Source: a virus
Length of the DNA: 39,290 nt
Strand: one strand, 5' to 3'
IMG/VR virus record: IMGVR_UViG_3300032278_000034
Span: 1-39,290 of that record
Part shown: positions 23,401-30,336 of the stretch, piece after piece
How the letters are laid out: every line of letters starts with the position of its first letter
How positions within the stretch are numbered: position 1 is the stretch's first letter
Program-made: the position numbers and the translations under genes
Notes under the pieces: generated by a model
The model's input: only the letters and a program-made list of their open reading frames with translations
What the model was told of the DNA's origin: nothing
Databases searched by the model: none

Positions 23401-25896
23401 AACGGGATGGCGGCAGCGACCACCAGAAATACTATCCAGCACCTTATCGAGCAGAGGATGGCTGCGGGGATTGTTCCCAAAATCGGAAAGAAGAGCAAGT
23501 TCCAGACTGCCGCCACCGAAGGGCAGCGGGAAAGTCTCAAGGCTCGATTCAGGCTCCGTGAGGCAGAGCTTAAGAAGAACCTCGAGGTCAAGAGGCTGGA
23601 GGGCGAGGTCGATAGGCTCCGTAACGAGTTGAGTCCAGACGACAAGATGCTCAGGCAGACAGCGGACGAGAACGCCCTCGCCGCCATCCCCGAGTTCAAG
23701 GAAATCAACGCCAATCCGCTCAAGGGAATTGACGAAACTCTTCCGAAGAAGGTGAAGGGTCGCCTCGCACAAAAACTCCAGAAGGCTGTCCATGATAATG
23801 ACGGGATGATCCAGCGGCTGGACGAGAACCTGGCTGACAACGATGCGTATGTGTCCCTGCTCCGTCCTGAATCTCAAGCCCTTGTGAAGCACCTCGACCA
23901 GGAGGTTGGAGAGCTTCTTGCGCGTCGCGTGGCTGTGGGTGCGACCAAGGAAGGGACCGTCATGGCTGCTCGCCTGCAGTCGATCACGAAGAACTACGCA
24001 GAGCGTGTGCTGACCTCTGATGCCCGGAAGTATATTGCCGCTCGAAGGGCTACCGATGGCAAGGGTGGCACGATGCTTGACCAGTATCACCGCCACATGG
24101 GCAGGTACTCGAAGAGTGCTATGTCGGCGAAGACAGGCGGGGATATACCGAGGCTCGACAGGTGGAGGGAGGAGTTTACCAGTCAGGTGAACAAGTTCTT
24201 CGAGAAGCTCCCAGGCGACCGCCCAGCTCAGTGGTTCAACAAGGACTTCTCGGTCACCTATCCCGGCAAGTACATCGGAGACGAGCGCAGCGTACTCAAC
24301 GCCACCTTCGTCACATCCCTGGTGAACGGCAAGGGCATCGTAAAGAAGATCCTCGAAAAGAACGCCCACGACTATGTGACCCTTGGCGACTTCTACATGG
24401 AGCATGGCATCCACCGTGTCACGGTCAAGGGCAAGGAGATCGTGCTGGGCGACAGCAAGGCCGCGAGAAAGGCCATGAAGGATGCGGGGCTGCTCGACAA
24501 GGGTATCCGCAACTCGCTTGCCGACGAGATACGGGGCGTGACCGTCAAGCTCGTGGACTCCGACGACCTGTCCCAGCTCGGCGAGATCTACGACAAGATG
24601 GTCCTGGGTCCGTTGCGCTGGTCCCTGACCCGTCCGTGGCTCCCGTTCCACCTTCGCAACTTCTCGACCAACATCTTCCTCAACTGGCTCGGCGGTGTCT
24701 CGAACCCGAAGTATTACAAGATGGCTGCAAGAGCTGTCTTTGAAAAAGACCCCAGTGAGTTAAAGAGGCTCACGGATATCGGTGTCCTCACGGGTGGCTG
24801 GTCCAGGGAGGCTGCGCGGGAACTCACCGAGCCGGGGCGAATCGACCTGTGGGCGAGGATGGAGAAGTGGTTCAAGAACAAATACCCCAAGGGCTCGAAG
24901 GCATGGAAGCAGTACACCAGCTTCGCCGAGGACATGGGCAGGGCGGCTCACTACTACGGGAAGAAGGCTGACGGCCTGACCGACTTCGAGGCTCTCGAGT
25001 CCGTCAACAAGTACCTGCTCGACTATTCGGACCTGACCAAGTTCGAGCGCCGTTACGGCAAGCGGATGTTCATGTTCTACAACTGGACCCGCAAGATGAT
25101 CCCCATGCTGACGAAGGAGTTCATCAGCAACCCCAGCAAGATGGCGGCTCTCACCAGGGGATCGGTGCAGCCCAGCCTGCTCAGGCCGGAGGGTCTCCCT
25201 TCGTACATCAAGCAGTCCTTCGCCCTGCCATTGCCGTGGAAGGACAAGCAGGGACGAGAGCAGTTCATCACCACCTTCGGCTCTCCCATCGAGGAGTTCC
25301 GCAAGTTCGACGTTTCGCAGCGTGAGGGTGGGCTGGCCGGCATAGGCTCCGAGCTGGCGAGGACTATCATCGGGCAGATGACACCGCCGCTCAAGCAGGC
25401 TGCTGAGATCGCGGCTGGCAAGGACTTCTTCTACCGCAAGCCTATCCAGGAATCGGACAGGGTGAAGCAGATGTTCGGGCTTGAGAAGCTCCTGCCCGGC
25501 CTGCGTACCGATGTTCTCAAGAGCGGGAAGACGAGGCTTAGAGCGGACCCGGATATGCTCTACGCCCTGCGTCAGTCGCCGTTCTCCAGGGTCATCTCCA
25601 CCCTGCAGAAGCTCGGCGACCCTGACCGTGACATTTCCGACAAGCTCTTCGCCACCCTGAGCGGCATCAACGTCGCGAGGTTCTACAAGGAGACGCAGGC
25701 TCCACGAAGCCTGGTCGATATGCTCAAGCGGAAGCTGAAGCTCGAGATCCCCGAAGGGATGGTCCGCAAGTTCGAGACGATCTACCCGACCGAGGCCGGC
25801 AAGAAGAACGCCGAGGTCATGCGGATGATGGATATTCTCCGTTCTGCGGAGAAGCGTCAGAGGTCGGTGTATCAGACTTCTGGTGGTAAGCTCTAG
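20500..25896 (+). CDS. Giant polyvalent ejection-type protein with embedded C5 cytosine DNA methyltransferase
   Basis: This is a 1798-residue protein, the largest here. Residues 30-100 are like the starts of other giant phage internal proteins (LSLALDAPRNWAWGG, AGDPLTYLGGLGG). Coiled coils fill about 420-610. A complete C5 methyltransferase domain follows: motif I FAGYDTFGSGF at 617-627, motif IV SPECQACS with catalytic Cys689, motif VI ENHWNY at 730-735, motif VIII DYGSPSTRERL at 774-784, a target-recognition stretch, and motifs IX/X with MGFGDEMP and GNGM at about 967-970. More coiled coil comes next. The C-terminal part has RPWLPFHLRNFSTN at 1378-1391 and YLLDYSDLTKFERRYGKRM near 1505-1523, which is typical of large polyvalent proteins of phages. 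PEC replaces PPC in motif IV, a known variant. It is probably carried in the virion and ejected with DNA. Confidence 0.85.
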   Translation: MPFGMPTGGALSGIRGLQRGGIGAEEEPGFLLSLALALDAPRNWAWGGTSKKRATGWDLLRKMGIRDKPGKFDPVDVLAFGLEVAGDPLTYLGGLGGLTKAGKLASSLGKSVGSRAASTAAIKTALEGAEKFNIRQLLKATKEVEKGGDLKKIMGGLVDAEGKAVKLTAGEATRFERGVTAVKRAHEAQARTKTLKTQLNELGASEILAKSWKAAAQMDLPQRKLLSLTIPFTDIEKVLIKGAPVVGAIQATGQVLGKFPPIAATGRLISNAFQRSDVLQPYMHEYKLQARQILREGVEKETALGKEADELFGLEQAHQIQATERYAQKEYGKSASELTAEEIQKRFDDTLQRSYVTEADYTKEQFFDDILTGREAYGMDPVILKRKKELEANIVVEVEKIRGASRKKWADELYRRLVGQRTRNKERSAILKERGRSLSTLKTPAIVQIEKRLSQLQGRFSERLDNLAVSAKKDIETEVDKLLGLRKELDDAEFGLAKQKVDRDTFQSALDEAVPGYRSVLNEKGTAFSRFEKIADDAKSLEDIAESRGLSVKDLRGEAQENFRQLKKSKSNVERLKGNLSKAEGDIEAQIGRIEKKMGEDGAWSVPTDVTATITFAGYDTFGSGFTPGFLRPQVLIENDPAVIKHLKKKYGKDIKARDIVNERKALIEDIKKAKKNDPNHIFHASPECQACSPAGLKAHKTGLRPQDYETAEAIIDIIKGSEPPVVTIENHWNYTTRTVTKGKHKGYQPTTEIKRALEEAGYEVDIKKIQAADYGSPSTRERLILRAVKQEDLIVGGVKKSFDEVYPLPQPTGQGDWWSAIAPFMHEAKDTKFALAATKVGSKRLETDIKDLIAAGKLSEPTMEAPVIYMGRDAIERFPKGHPRAGEVKRNRGGIRNAGTPDNPQASPALLRGKASARVIFPDGQGGYYAKSLSPRQLSALMGFGDEMPMALPKGISSKDAADILGNGMAAATTRNTIQHLIEQRMAAGIVPKIGKKSKFQTAATEGQRESLKARFRLREAELKKNLEVKRLEGEVDRLRNELSPDDKMLRQTADENALAAIPEFKEINANPLKGIDETLPKKVKGRLAQKLQKAVHDNDGMIQRLDENLADNDAYVSLLRPESQALVKHLDQEVGELLARRVAVGATKEGTVMAARLQSITKNYAERVLTSDARKYIAARRATDGKGGTMLDQYHRHMGRYSKSAMSAKTGGDIPRLDRWREEFTSQVNKFFEKLPGDRPAQWFNKDFSVTYPGKYIGDERSVLNATFVTSLVNGKGIVKKILEKNAHDYVTLGDFYMEHGIHRVTVKGKEIVLGDSKAARKAMKDAGLLDKGIRNSLADEIRGVTVKLVDSDDLSQLGEIYDKMVLGPLRWSLTRPWLPFHLRNFSTNIFLNWLGGVSNPKYYKMAARAVFEKDPSELKRLTDIGVLTGGWSREAARELTEPGRIDLWARMEKWFKNKYPKGSKAWKQYTSFAEDMGRAAHYYGKKADGLTDFEALESVNKYLLDYSDLTKFERRYGKRMFMFYNWTRKMIPMLTKEFISNPSKMAALTRGSVQPSLLRPEGLPSYIKQSFALPLPWKDKQGREQFITTFGSPIEEFRKFDVSQREGGLAGIGSELARTIIGQMTPPLKQAAEIAAGKDFFYRKPIQESDRVKQMFGLEKLLPGLRTDVLKSGKTRLRADPDMLYALRQSPFSRVISTLQKLGDPDRDISDKLFATLSGINVARFYKETQAPRSLVDMLKRKLKLEIPEGMVRKFETIYPTEAGKKNAEVMRMMDILRSAEKRQRSVYQTSGGKL

Positions 25897-26038
25897 CTGC
25901 GGCAGGGGTGGCTATGACCAGGGTCAGGCCGTGACCGCAGTCTTCACAGGCGAACCGCCTCTCCTTGGGCGCTGGTTTCTCCTGCTCCTTGAGCAGCCCG
26001 TTGCACTTGCGGCAGAAGAGCCGTGGCTCAGGTGGCAT
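25817..26038 (-). CDS. Small zinc-ribbon protein
   Basis: The product is about 73 residues from the ATG at 26038; an in-frame TTG at 26047 is less likely. CRKC at about 9-12 and CEDC at about 31-34 form a CxxC/CxxC zinc ribbon. The C-terminal half is polar and probably disordered. It overlaps the upstream gene by 11 bases and its 3' end runs 80 bases into the 3' end of the giant gene on the other strand. Its role is unknown; zinc ribbons of this size often bind nucleic acid or proteins. Confidence 0.65.
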   Translation of the reverse strand: MPPEPRLFCRKCNGLLKEQEKPAPKERRFACEDCGHGLTLVIATPAAARAYHQKSDTPTSDASPQNGEYPSSA

Positions 26039-26492
26039 CGAAGACAATCTCGAATACGCCCTCGGCGCTGAAGGCTACGGTTATGTCGCTGCCGTCAGTG
26101 GAGACGGGGCTGTTGAACTTGCACCAGGCTATGAGGGTGGAGGTGCTGGCTACTCCCGTGTCCTTGTAGATGAGAACACCCTCGGCGGTATGCCCGCTGG
26201 GTACGCTTGAGAAGGTCAGGTCGTTGGTAGCATCGAACTTCACCTTCTTGGCGCTCTGGAGGGCAGGGTCAGCGAGGGTCAGGGTGGGGTCCGTGAGCGA
26301 GCCGATCTCATAGCTTGAGGTGTCGTTGAGATAGTCGTGTCCATCGGGATCGATAGCGGCATCGTAGCCACCGCCGTCAGCGTCCGGGTCGCCCGTGAGC
26401 TGGGCCTTGATGGTGGAGCCGCCGGAGGCTTTCCACAGGACCACGCCCATGCCCAGGTCGATGAGCCCTTGGGAGAATACCTTCGCCGCCAT
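26028..26492 (-). CDS. Conserved phage tail/appendage protein
   Basis: The product is 154 residues from the ATG at 26492, chosen because AGGAGGAG lies 6 bases upstream; the in-frame TTG at 26510 lacks this. It follows a very common phage pattern: a short start (AAKVFSQGLIDLGMG) and beta-rich middle, DLTFSSVPSGHTAEGVLIYKD at about 103-123, then STLIAWCKFNSPVST and DITVAFSAEGVFEI. I know this type next to tail fibre and decoration genes, with unknown exact role. It lies in the leftward appendage operon. Confidence 0.75.
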   Translation of the reverse strand: MAAKVFSQGLIDLGMGVVLWKASGGSTIKAQLTGDPDADGGGYDAAIDPDGHDYLNDTSSYEIGSLTDPTLTLADPALQSAKKVKFDATNDLTFSSVPSGHTAEGVLIYKDTGVASTSTLIAWCKFNSPVSTDGSDITVAFSAEGVFEIVFDAT

Positions 26493-26493
26493 A

Positions 26494-26718
26494 TCAATCT
26501 CCTCCTGCAAAGTAGACGGGGGTGGAATCGGTCTGCGTCAGCTTCGCATCGGTGGACTCGGTCTGCACGAAGCTGGCAGTCGCCGGGTCCGTCTGCACGA
26601 AGAGCGCGTCGATGGTGTTTCGCTGCGTAGCCGTAGAGCGGAAGCGGCGAAGAGGCGCTCCACCGAAGTTGTAGATCGCCTGTACTCGTATCTTTTCAAA
26701 AGCCGTGGTTACGGGCAT
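26494..26718 (-). CDS. Small hypothetical virion-associated protein
   Basis: From the ATG at 26718, 4 bases after the upstream stop, the product is 74 residues (MPVTTAFEKIRVQAIYNFGG...). The frame is open further upstream, but that part is low-complexity Arg/Pro-rich and antisense-like. The C-terminal half has three repeats of the type F/L-x-QT-D/E-S/P (DALFVQTDPATASFVQTESTD...), as in short fibre- or needle-linked proteins. Stop and next ATG are 1 base apart. Confidence 0.6.
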   Translation of the reverse strand: MPVTTAFEKIRVQAIYNFGGAPLRRFRSTATQRNTIDALFVQTDPATASFVQTESTDAKLTQTDSTPVYFAGGD

Positions 26719-26722
26719 AGGT

Positions 26723-27475
26723 CTATACGATGATGAATGTGTCTGAGCTGGACGCTGACGAGGTGAAGGCCGGCGAAACCGTGAAGGTCTTCGTTGAGCC
26801 CGTGTACGCAGCGATGGCTCTGCCGCTATATTCAAGGTCGCCACTCGTGAAGAGGATCATGCGATCTGTATAGAACTCGTCAACGGTCGAGAGAGAGCCG
26901 GTCCCGACAATCGAGGTCGTGGTGCAGCCGCTGGTAACCGAGCCCTCCAGTATGGATGCCGAGCCCTTCTTGAGTGAGCTGACCGCATCGGTTCCTCCAG
27001 CGATCTGCATAATGTTGGCGGCAATAGGGCTTGCCCCCAGCACATCCGTGTCCACCAGGATGGCATCTATCTTGTCGTCAAGCGTGGTCCCGGTGTCCAC
27101 CAGGATGGCATCCACGATGCCGTCGATGGTGTTGATCTTCCCGTCCAGCGTGGTGCCGGTGTCCGTCAGGATCGCAGCCACATTCGCATCAGCATTGGTT
27201 ATGTTGGTCCAGGTGGAGGGTGAAATCGTCACGCCGCTGCTACTGCTCTTCCCACAGAGAGTCACGACATCTGCGGTGTTCTCAGCAGCCGTTATGGCGA
27301 CCTTGTACATACCTGGCGCGTTGGTCGCATCGATCTCCGCTGGAGATGCAGCGATGGTTCCAATCACTCCGTCTTCGATTATCCTTAGTGCGTGGTTGCC
27401 TACATCGCCAGTCTTCGGGCCGTCCGCGTCCGTGGCGAAGTAGTGCATTGTCAGAGCTTGTGCGCGGATTGGCAT
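26723..27475 (-). CDS. Tail fibre/appendage protein with BppU-like N-domain
   Basis: The product is 250 residues from the ATG at 27475, which overlaps the upstream TAA (TAATG); the longer open frame before it is not needed. Residues 1-90 form a beta-sandwich like those of baseplate/fibre attachment proteins (MPIRAQALTMHYFATDADG, GMYKVAITAAENTADVVTL). Residues about 95-150 hold repeated ILTDTGTTLDGKI / ILVDTGTTLDDKI units, likely a trimeric coiled stalk. The C-terminal part is again beta-rich (SIVGTGSLSTVDEFYTDRMI). This attachment-stalk-head order is that of a fibre or its adaptor. Confidence 0.7.
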   Translation of the reverse strand: MPIRAQALTMHYFATDADGPKTGDVGNHALRIIEDGVIGTIAASPAEIDATNAPGMYKVAITAAENTADVVTLCGKSSSSGVTISPSTWTNITNADANVAAILTDTGTTLDGKINTIDGIVDAILVDTGTTLDDKIDAILVDTDVLGASPIAANIMQIAGGTDAVSSLKKGSASILEGSVTSGCTTTSIVGTGSLSTVDEFYTDRMILFTSGDLEYSGRAIAAYTGSTKTFTVSPAFTSSASSSDTFIIV

Positions 27476-28569
27476 TATCCGATTACCCCCATGCTTGGTC
27501 CTGGTATTGATGAACCGCCACCGCCTGAGCCGTGGATTGACGACAACATCGGATTGATGAGGATGCGGCGGGTTTGGTCGCCGGTCCATGTATCCACACC
27601 ATTCCATGCTGAAGCATAGAATATATCTCCGCCGGGATAAGAACGCAGTCCATCGGCGTGTTTCACATTTATATATGAGCCTGCGATGGCGTTGCCTGTA
27701 TTCTCGAACCCGATATGGTAAACCACCCCTGATTCTAGGAGGGCGATGGAATCGAAATAATACTCACGGCTGCTCAGGGCGGTAGCCCCAGAGTCTCCTT
27801 GGTCGGCATCGATGGTGGAGCTTACGATTTCTGCTCCGGCCTCGTTCCAGATGCCAACCTTGTAGGTTTCGCCAGTCCCGCCCACAGGCAAGCCGTTATA
27901 CCTGAAGCCCTCGACATGAAGCTCAAGGTTTTCGGCTGCTGGAATCGCCATTCTCATTGCCCATCGCTTGCCGCTGGAGTTCATCGATGAGCTGTCGGTG
28001 ACTGCTCCGGCGCTAAACATCCCGCCGATGTCGTAATCTTGGTTCGTGGTGACGGTGATGCTAGGCCAGTAGGTATTTTGGGGGGTCCAGGTTCCCCCAC
28101 TCGCTGCCATTGCCAGCGGTAGCATAGTTGAGTAGACGCTTTTTGTTGCGAAGCGAAACAGGCCGTAATTAGACCCATCTATCGTGCCGGAGTCGTATTC
28201 CAGAACAGCCGCCAGCACGTCACCCCCGTTTACCGCCAGCGGCGTGTCAAAATCATGCGCCTGACGGCTGTCGGTTGTTACCTGGAACCCATCGGTTTCC
28301 GCCGAGCCTGAGCCTGCTACCACTCCATCGGGCTCCTCTGCACCGCTGGTTGTAACGCCTTGAATGTTCATCTTGAAATATGGCGAGGTGCCATAAAATG
28401 ACTGAGCATAGCAAGCCATTCCGGTCAAATTGCAATCATCGGGAACCGTGAAGATGACCGCCTGCTTGTCGTCCGAACTGTTGATATATCCGCCATATAC
28501 GCCCCAGCCATACTGGCTCCCAGGGTGAGTCTTCAGTTCGATACCCTGTAGTGCTGCTGTGTCGCTCAC
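27475..28569 (-). CDS. Large beta-rich tail fibre/receptor-binding candidate
   Basis: This 364-residue protein is almost entirely beta-strand in pattern, rich in Gly/Ser/Thr/Tyr/Trp, with two domains that look like related jelly-roll sandwiches (about 20-180 and 185-340; compare GGYINSSDDKQAVIFTVPDD with SSGKRWAMRMAIPAAENLEL). The C-terminus is a glycine hinge (HGSGGGGSSIPGPS). Such architecture is usual for carbohydrate-binding fibre heads. It overlaps the holin candidate (28566-28569) and the next gene (TAATG). The receptor is unknown. Confidence 0.65.
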   Translation of the reverse strand: MSDTAALQGIELKTHPGSQYGWGVYGGYINSSDDKQAVIFTVPDDCNLTGMACYAQSFYGTSPYFKMNIQGVTTSGAEEPDGVVAGSGSAETDGFQVTTDSRQAHDFDTPLAVNGGDVLAAVLEYDSGTIDGSNYGLFRFATKSVYSTMLPLAMAASGGTWTPQNTYWPSITVTTNQDYDIGGMFSAGAVTDSSSMNSSGKRWAMRMAIPAAENLELHVEGFRYNGLPVGGTGETYKVGIWNEAGAEIVSSTIDADQGDSGATALSSREYYFDSIALLESGVVYHIGFENTGNAIAGSYINVKHADGLRSYPGGDIFYASAWNGVDTWTGDQTRRILINPMLSSIHGSGGGGSSIPGPSMGVIG

Positions 28570-28769
28570 TTACGCGCCTTCTTGCCGAAGCTCGCCAGCC
28601 CGTCCTCGAGGGCGATAGAGCCCACGCCGAGTCCGACCAGCCAGGTCAGGGTCTCGATGTACTTGTCAACCTCGACATGGTCGGTGATGACGAGGACGGT
28701 CATCGCGACCAGGGCGATCCACACTATCGTATTTTTTCTTCCACCGAAGAAGCTGAATAGGTCGTTCAT
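28566..28769 (-). CDS. Holin candidate, two membrane helices
   Basis: This 67-residue protein has hydrophobic helices at about 14-30 (TIVWIALVAMTVLVITD) and 39-54 (ETLTWLVGLGVGSIAL), with a short linker and a basic end (FGKKARK). This is the class II holin layout. It would open the inner membrane for the endolysin. It overlaps both neighbours by 4 bases and is followed by fibre genes in the same direction. The endolysin is not adjacent (38030-38455). Confidence 0.75.
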   Translation of the reverse strand: MNDLFSFFGGRKNTIVWIALVAMTVLVITDHVEVDKYIETLTWLVGLGVGSIALEDGLASFGKKARK

Positions 28770-28990
28770 TTTTTGTTCCTTTTGATCTTCAGGATTACTG
28801 AGCCGGCAGCAAGCGCCGCAGCGATCCCTCCGAAGACTATGCCAGTACCAGGCGAGGTGGTTATGAAGGCTTCAGCGGCAACTCGCCCGGCTTCAACGGC
28901 AGGGATCACGCCATCGGTCTCTTCGACCAGCCAGCCCAACCCGCCGCAGCCTGAGAGAAGCGCCACGAGAAATAGAAAAGAGAGTTTCAT
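28766..28990 (-). CDS. Small lipoprotein with C-terminal membrane helix
   Basis: The product is 74 residues from the ATG at 28990. The signal peptide MKLSFLFLVALLSGC ends in a lipobox (LLSGC), so Cys15 should be lipidated. A second hydrophobic helix near the end (GIVFGGIAAALAAGSVILK) and a basic tail follow. Placed directly before the holin candidate, it may be a spanin-type or other lysis protein, but its two-ended membrane design is not classical for an o-spanin. A longer frame upstream to 29023 is less likely. Confidence 0.65.
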   Translation of the reverse strand: MKLSFLFLVALLSGCGGLGWLVEETDGVIPAVEAGRVAAEAFITTSPGTGIVFGGIAAALAAGSVILKIKRNKK

Positions 28991-28991
28991 A

Positions 28992-29405
28992 CTACTCAAT
29001 CCTCGTGTCGTTGGTGAAGCCACCCATCGTGAAAGTTACTTGGTCCTCATCTGCCGACATGGCGCTCGTAAATATTGCGTCAGTGTTTTCAGTTATCTGA
29101 ATGGGTGCAGCAAAATTTATCACCGTAGGACCAGAGGCATCTTCTTGCCCTACCCAAGCCTCCAGCAGAAGTGTCCCGCCACCGCCTGCGTATAGCCTTG
29201 CTTTCACAGCGCCGCCTGCAACATTGCCAACATTATCGCTAGTAGCAATGAGGAAGGTTATGAAGTGGCTTCTGTCCGCCTCTGCAGCCTTTGTGCAGGT
29301 AACCTCGTCATCGTCTCCCGACGATGTATCAACCACCGTCCAGGTCGTGACATTGGCTGGGATCGACTGCTTCCCATCGCCTCTGAAATTATCTAAGTTC
29401 GCCAT
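28992..29405 (-). CDS. Putative decoration/tail structural protein
   Basis: This 137-residue protein has a strong AAGGAG ribosome site before the ATG. It is a compact beta-sandwich pattern (TTWTVVDTSSGDDDEVTC, SHFITFLIATSDN, GGAVKARLYAGGGGTLLLEA, DQVTFTMGGFTND). Small Gly/Ser/Thr-rich proteins of this sort often decorate capsids or tails. It begins the leftward appendage/lysis operon and is separated from the recombination genes by a terminator. No family is recognised. Confidence 0.6.
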   Translation of the reverse strand: MANLDNFRGDGKQSIPANVTTWTVVDTSSGDDDEVTCTKAAEADRSHFITFLIATSDNVGNVAGGAVKARLYAGGGGTLLLEAWVGQEDASGPTVINFAAPIQITENTDAIFTSAMSADEDQVTFTMGGFTNDTRIE

Positions 29406-29453
29406 GATTTATCTCCTTATATGGTATGCAGAAATCTTAACGGCAAGGGAGAT

Positions 29454-29485
29454 AAAAAAAAAGGACCGATCATTGCGACCGGCCC
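29454..29485 (-). terminator. Intrinsic terminator of the recombination block
   Basis: Read leftwards, a 9-bp stem (29477-29485 with 29463-29471, two G-U pairs) with a 5-nt loop is followed by nine T (complement of 29454-29462). It stops leftward transcripts of the ERF/nuclease genes before the appendage operon. Confidence 0.85.
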
Positions 29486-29498
29486 TCCCACACGCACG

Positions 29499-29513
29499 TT
29501 AGGAGACGAAACG
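29499..29513 (+). other. Orphan copy of the right-arm ribosome-site motif
   Basis: TTAGGAGACGAAACG on the plus strand is identical to the sequence before the ATG at 38847 (minus strand), but here AGTG replaces ATG. GTG at 29515 could start an 80-codon frame antisense to the end of the ERF gene, of low-complexity composition. It is more likely a relic of a start region. Confidence 0.5.
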
Positions 29514-29524
29514 AGTGTTCTCTA

Positions 29525-30334
29525 TCAGAAAGGCACCTCTTCGTCATCGTCAGCGGTGTCCGTCTCCGCATCCCGTGGGTCAGGATACTGCTCCTCCTCC
29601 TCGACTTCAACCTCCTCTTCCTCGCCTTCAGGTTCGAGCAGGTACTGCTGCCAGTCAGGCTGCGGTTCACGGAACCGCCAGGTCTTCGTATCGCCGTCCC
29701 ACCAGCCGTGACGCGCTTTGCACTCATCCTTCAGCTCGAAAGGTGTCTTGTACATAAACGGCTTGTCATCGAACTTCGAGGGATCGTCATCGTACTGCGG
29801 CTTCTTAGACGGCGCAGGAGCCTCTTTCTTGACCGTTCGCTTCGTCATGCGAGGCTCAGGGTCGGCCTCCTCCTGGGGCGCTCTACGAGGAGCAGGAGCC
29901 TTCTTAGCGGTGGTCTTCCCGTTCCCCATGGCGTGTTCGTCCTCCGCGTCACCAGTCGGGATGAGCAGCAGGGCCAGCAGCCCAGCCTTCTTCGCCAGGC
30001 TCAGGGCAATGAGCGGACCCTTGTCCGACTTGTCCATGCTCCTGCCGCTGAATATCCCGGTCACCTTGTCTTCGGGATCGTCCACGTTGACGAGTTGGAT
30101 AGCGAGGTCCAGGTCAACACGCTGTCCGTCGAATTTGGTATCGACTACGCTGATTACAGGGCAGATCCCTGCGGCGGCTAGAGCGTCACCGACCTCCTTG
30201 CTGACTCGGTCGTGAGTTACAAAATCGAACTTGCCGAAAGAATTAAAGCCTTCCTTTTTCAGGAAGGGAACCTGCTCCCGAGCCTTCAAGATCCTCTTGT
30301 AGATATTGGTAGGTTTCTTGGCTGTACCTGCCAT
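29525..30334 (-). CDS. erf: ERF-family single-strand annealing protein with SSB-like tail
   Basis: This 269-residue protein carries the ERF domain at about 9-125 (NIYKRILKAREQVPFLKKEG, FDFVTHDRVSKEVGDALAAAGI, SDKGPLIALSLAKKAGLLALLL), which anneals complementary strands in phage recombination. After a Lys/Pro/Ala linker, a short module at about 185-225 (FELKDECKARHGWWDGDTKTW) resembles DUF5710-like 'aLGARWD--rk-WyV' nucleic-acid modules. The last residues are acidic and end DDDEEVPF, very like the DDDIPF tip of SSB. A GGAGGATTAGTC site precedes the ATG. It is paired with the nuclease encoded upstream, 2 bases away. Confidence 0.85.
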   Translation of the reverse strand: MAGTAKKPTNIYKRILKAREQVPFLKKEGFNSFGKFDFVTHDRVSKEVGDALAAAGICPVISVVDTKFDGQRVDLDLAIQLVNVDDPEDKVTGIFSGRSMDKSDKGPLIALSLAKKAGLLALLLIPTGDAEDEHAMGNGKTTAKKAPAPRRAPQEEADPEPRMTKRTVKKEAPAPSKKPQYDDDPSKFDDKPFMYKTPFELKDECKARHGWWDGDTKTWRFREPQPDWQQYLLEPEGEEEEVEVEEEEQYPDPRDAETDTADDDEEVPF

Positions 30335-30336
30335 GA

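Noticed and set aside
23374-24651. A 425-codon open frame on the minus strand inside the giant gene
   Set aside because: It is antisense to coding sequence with clear conserved motifs; its own translation has no recognisable family and the codon bias of the true gene explains the openness.
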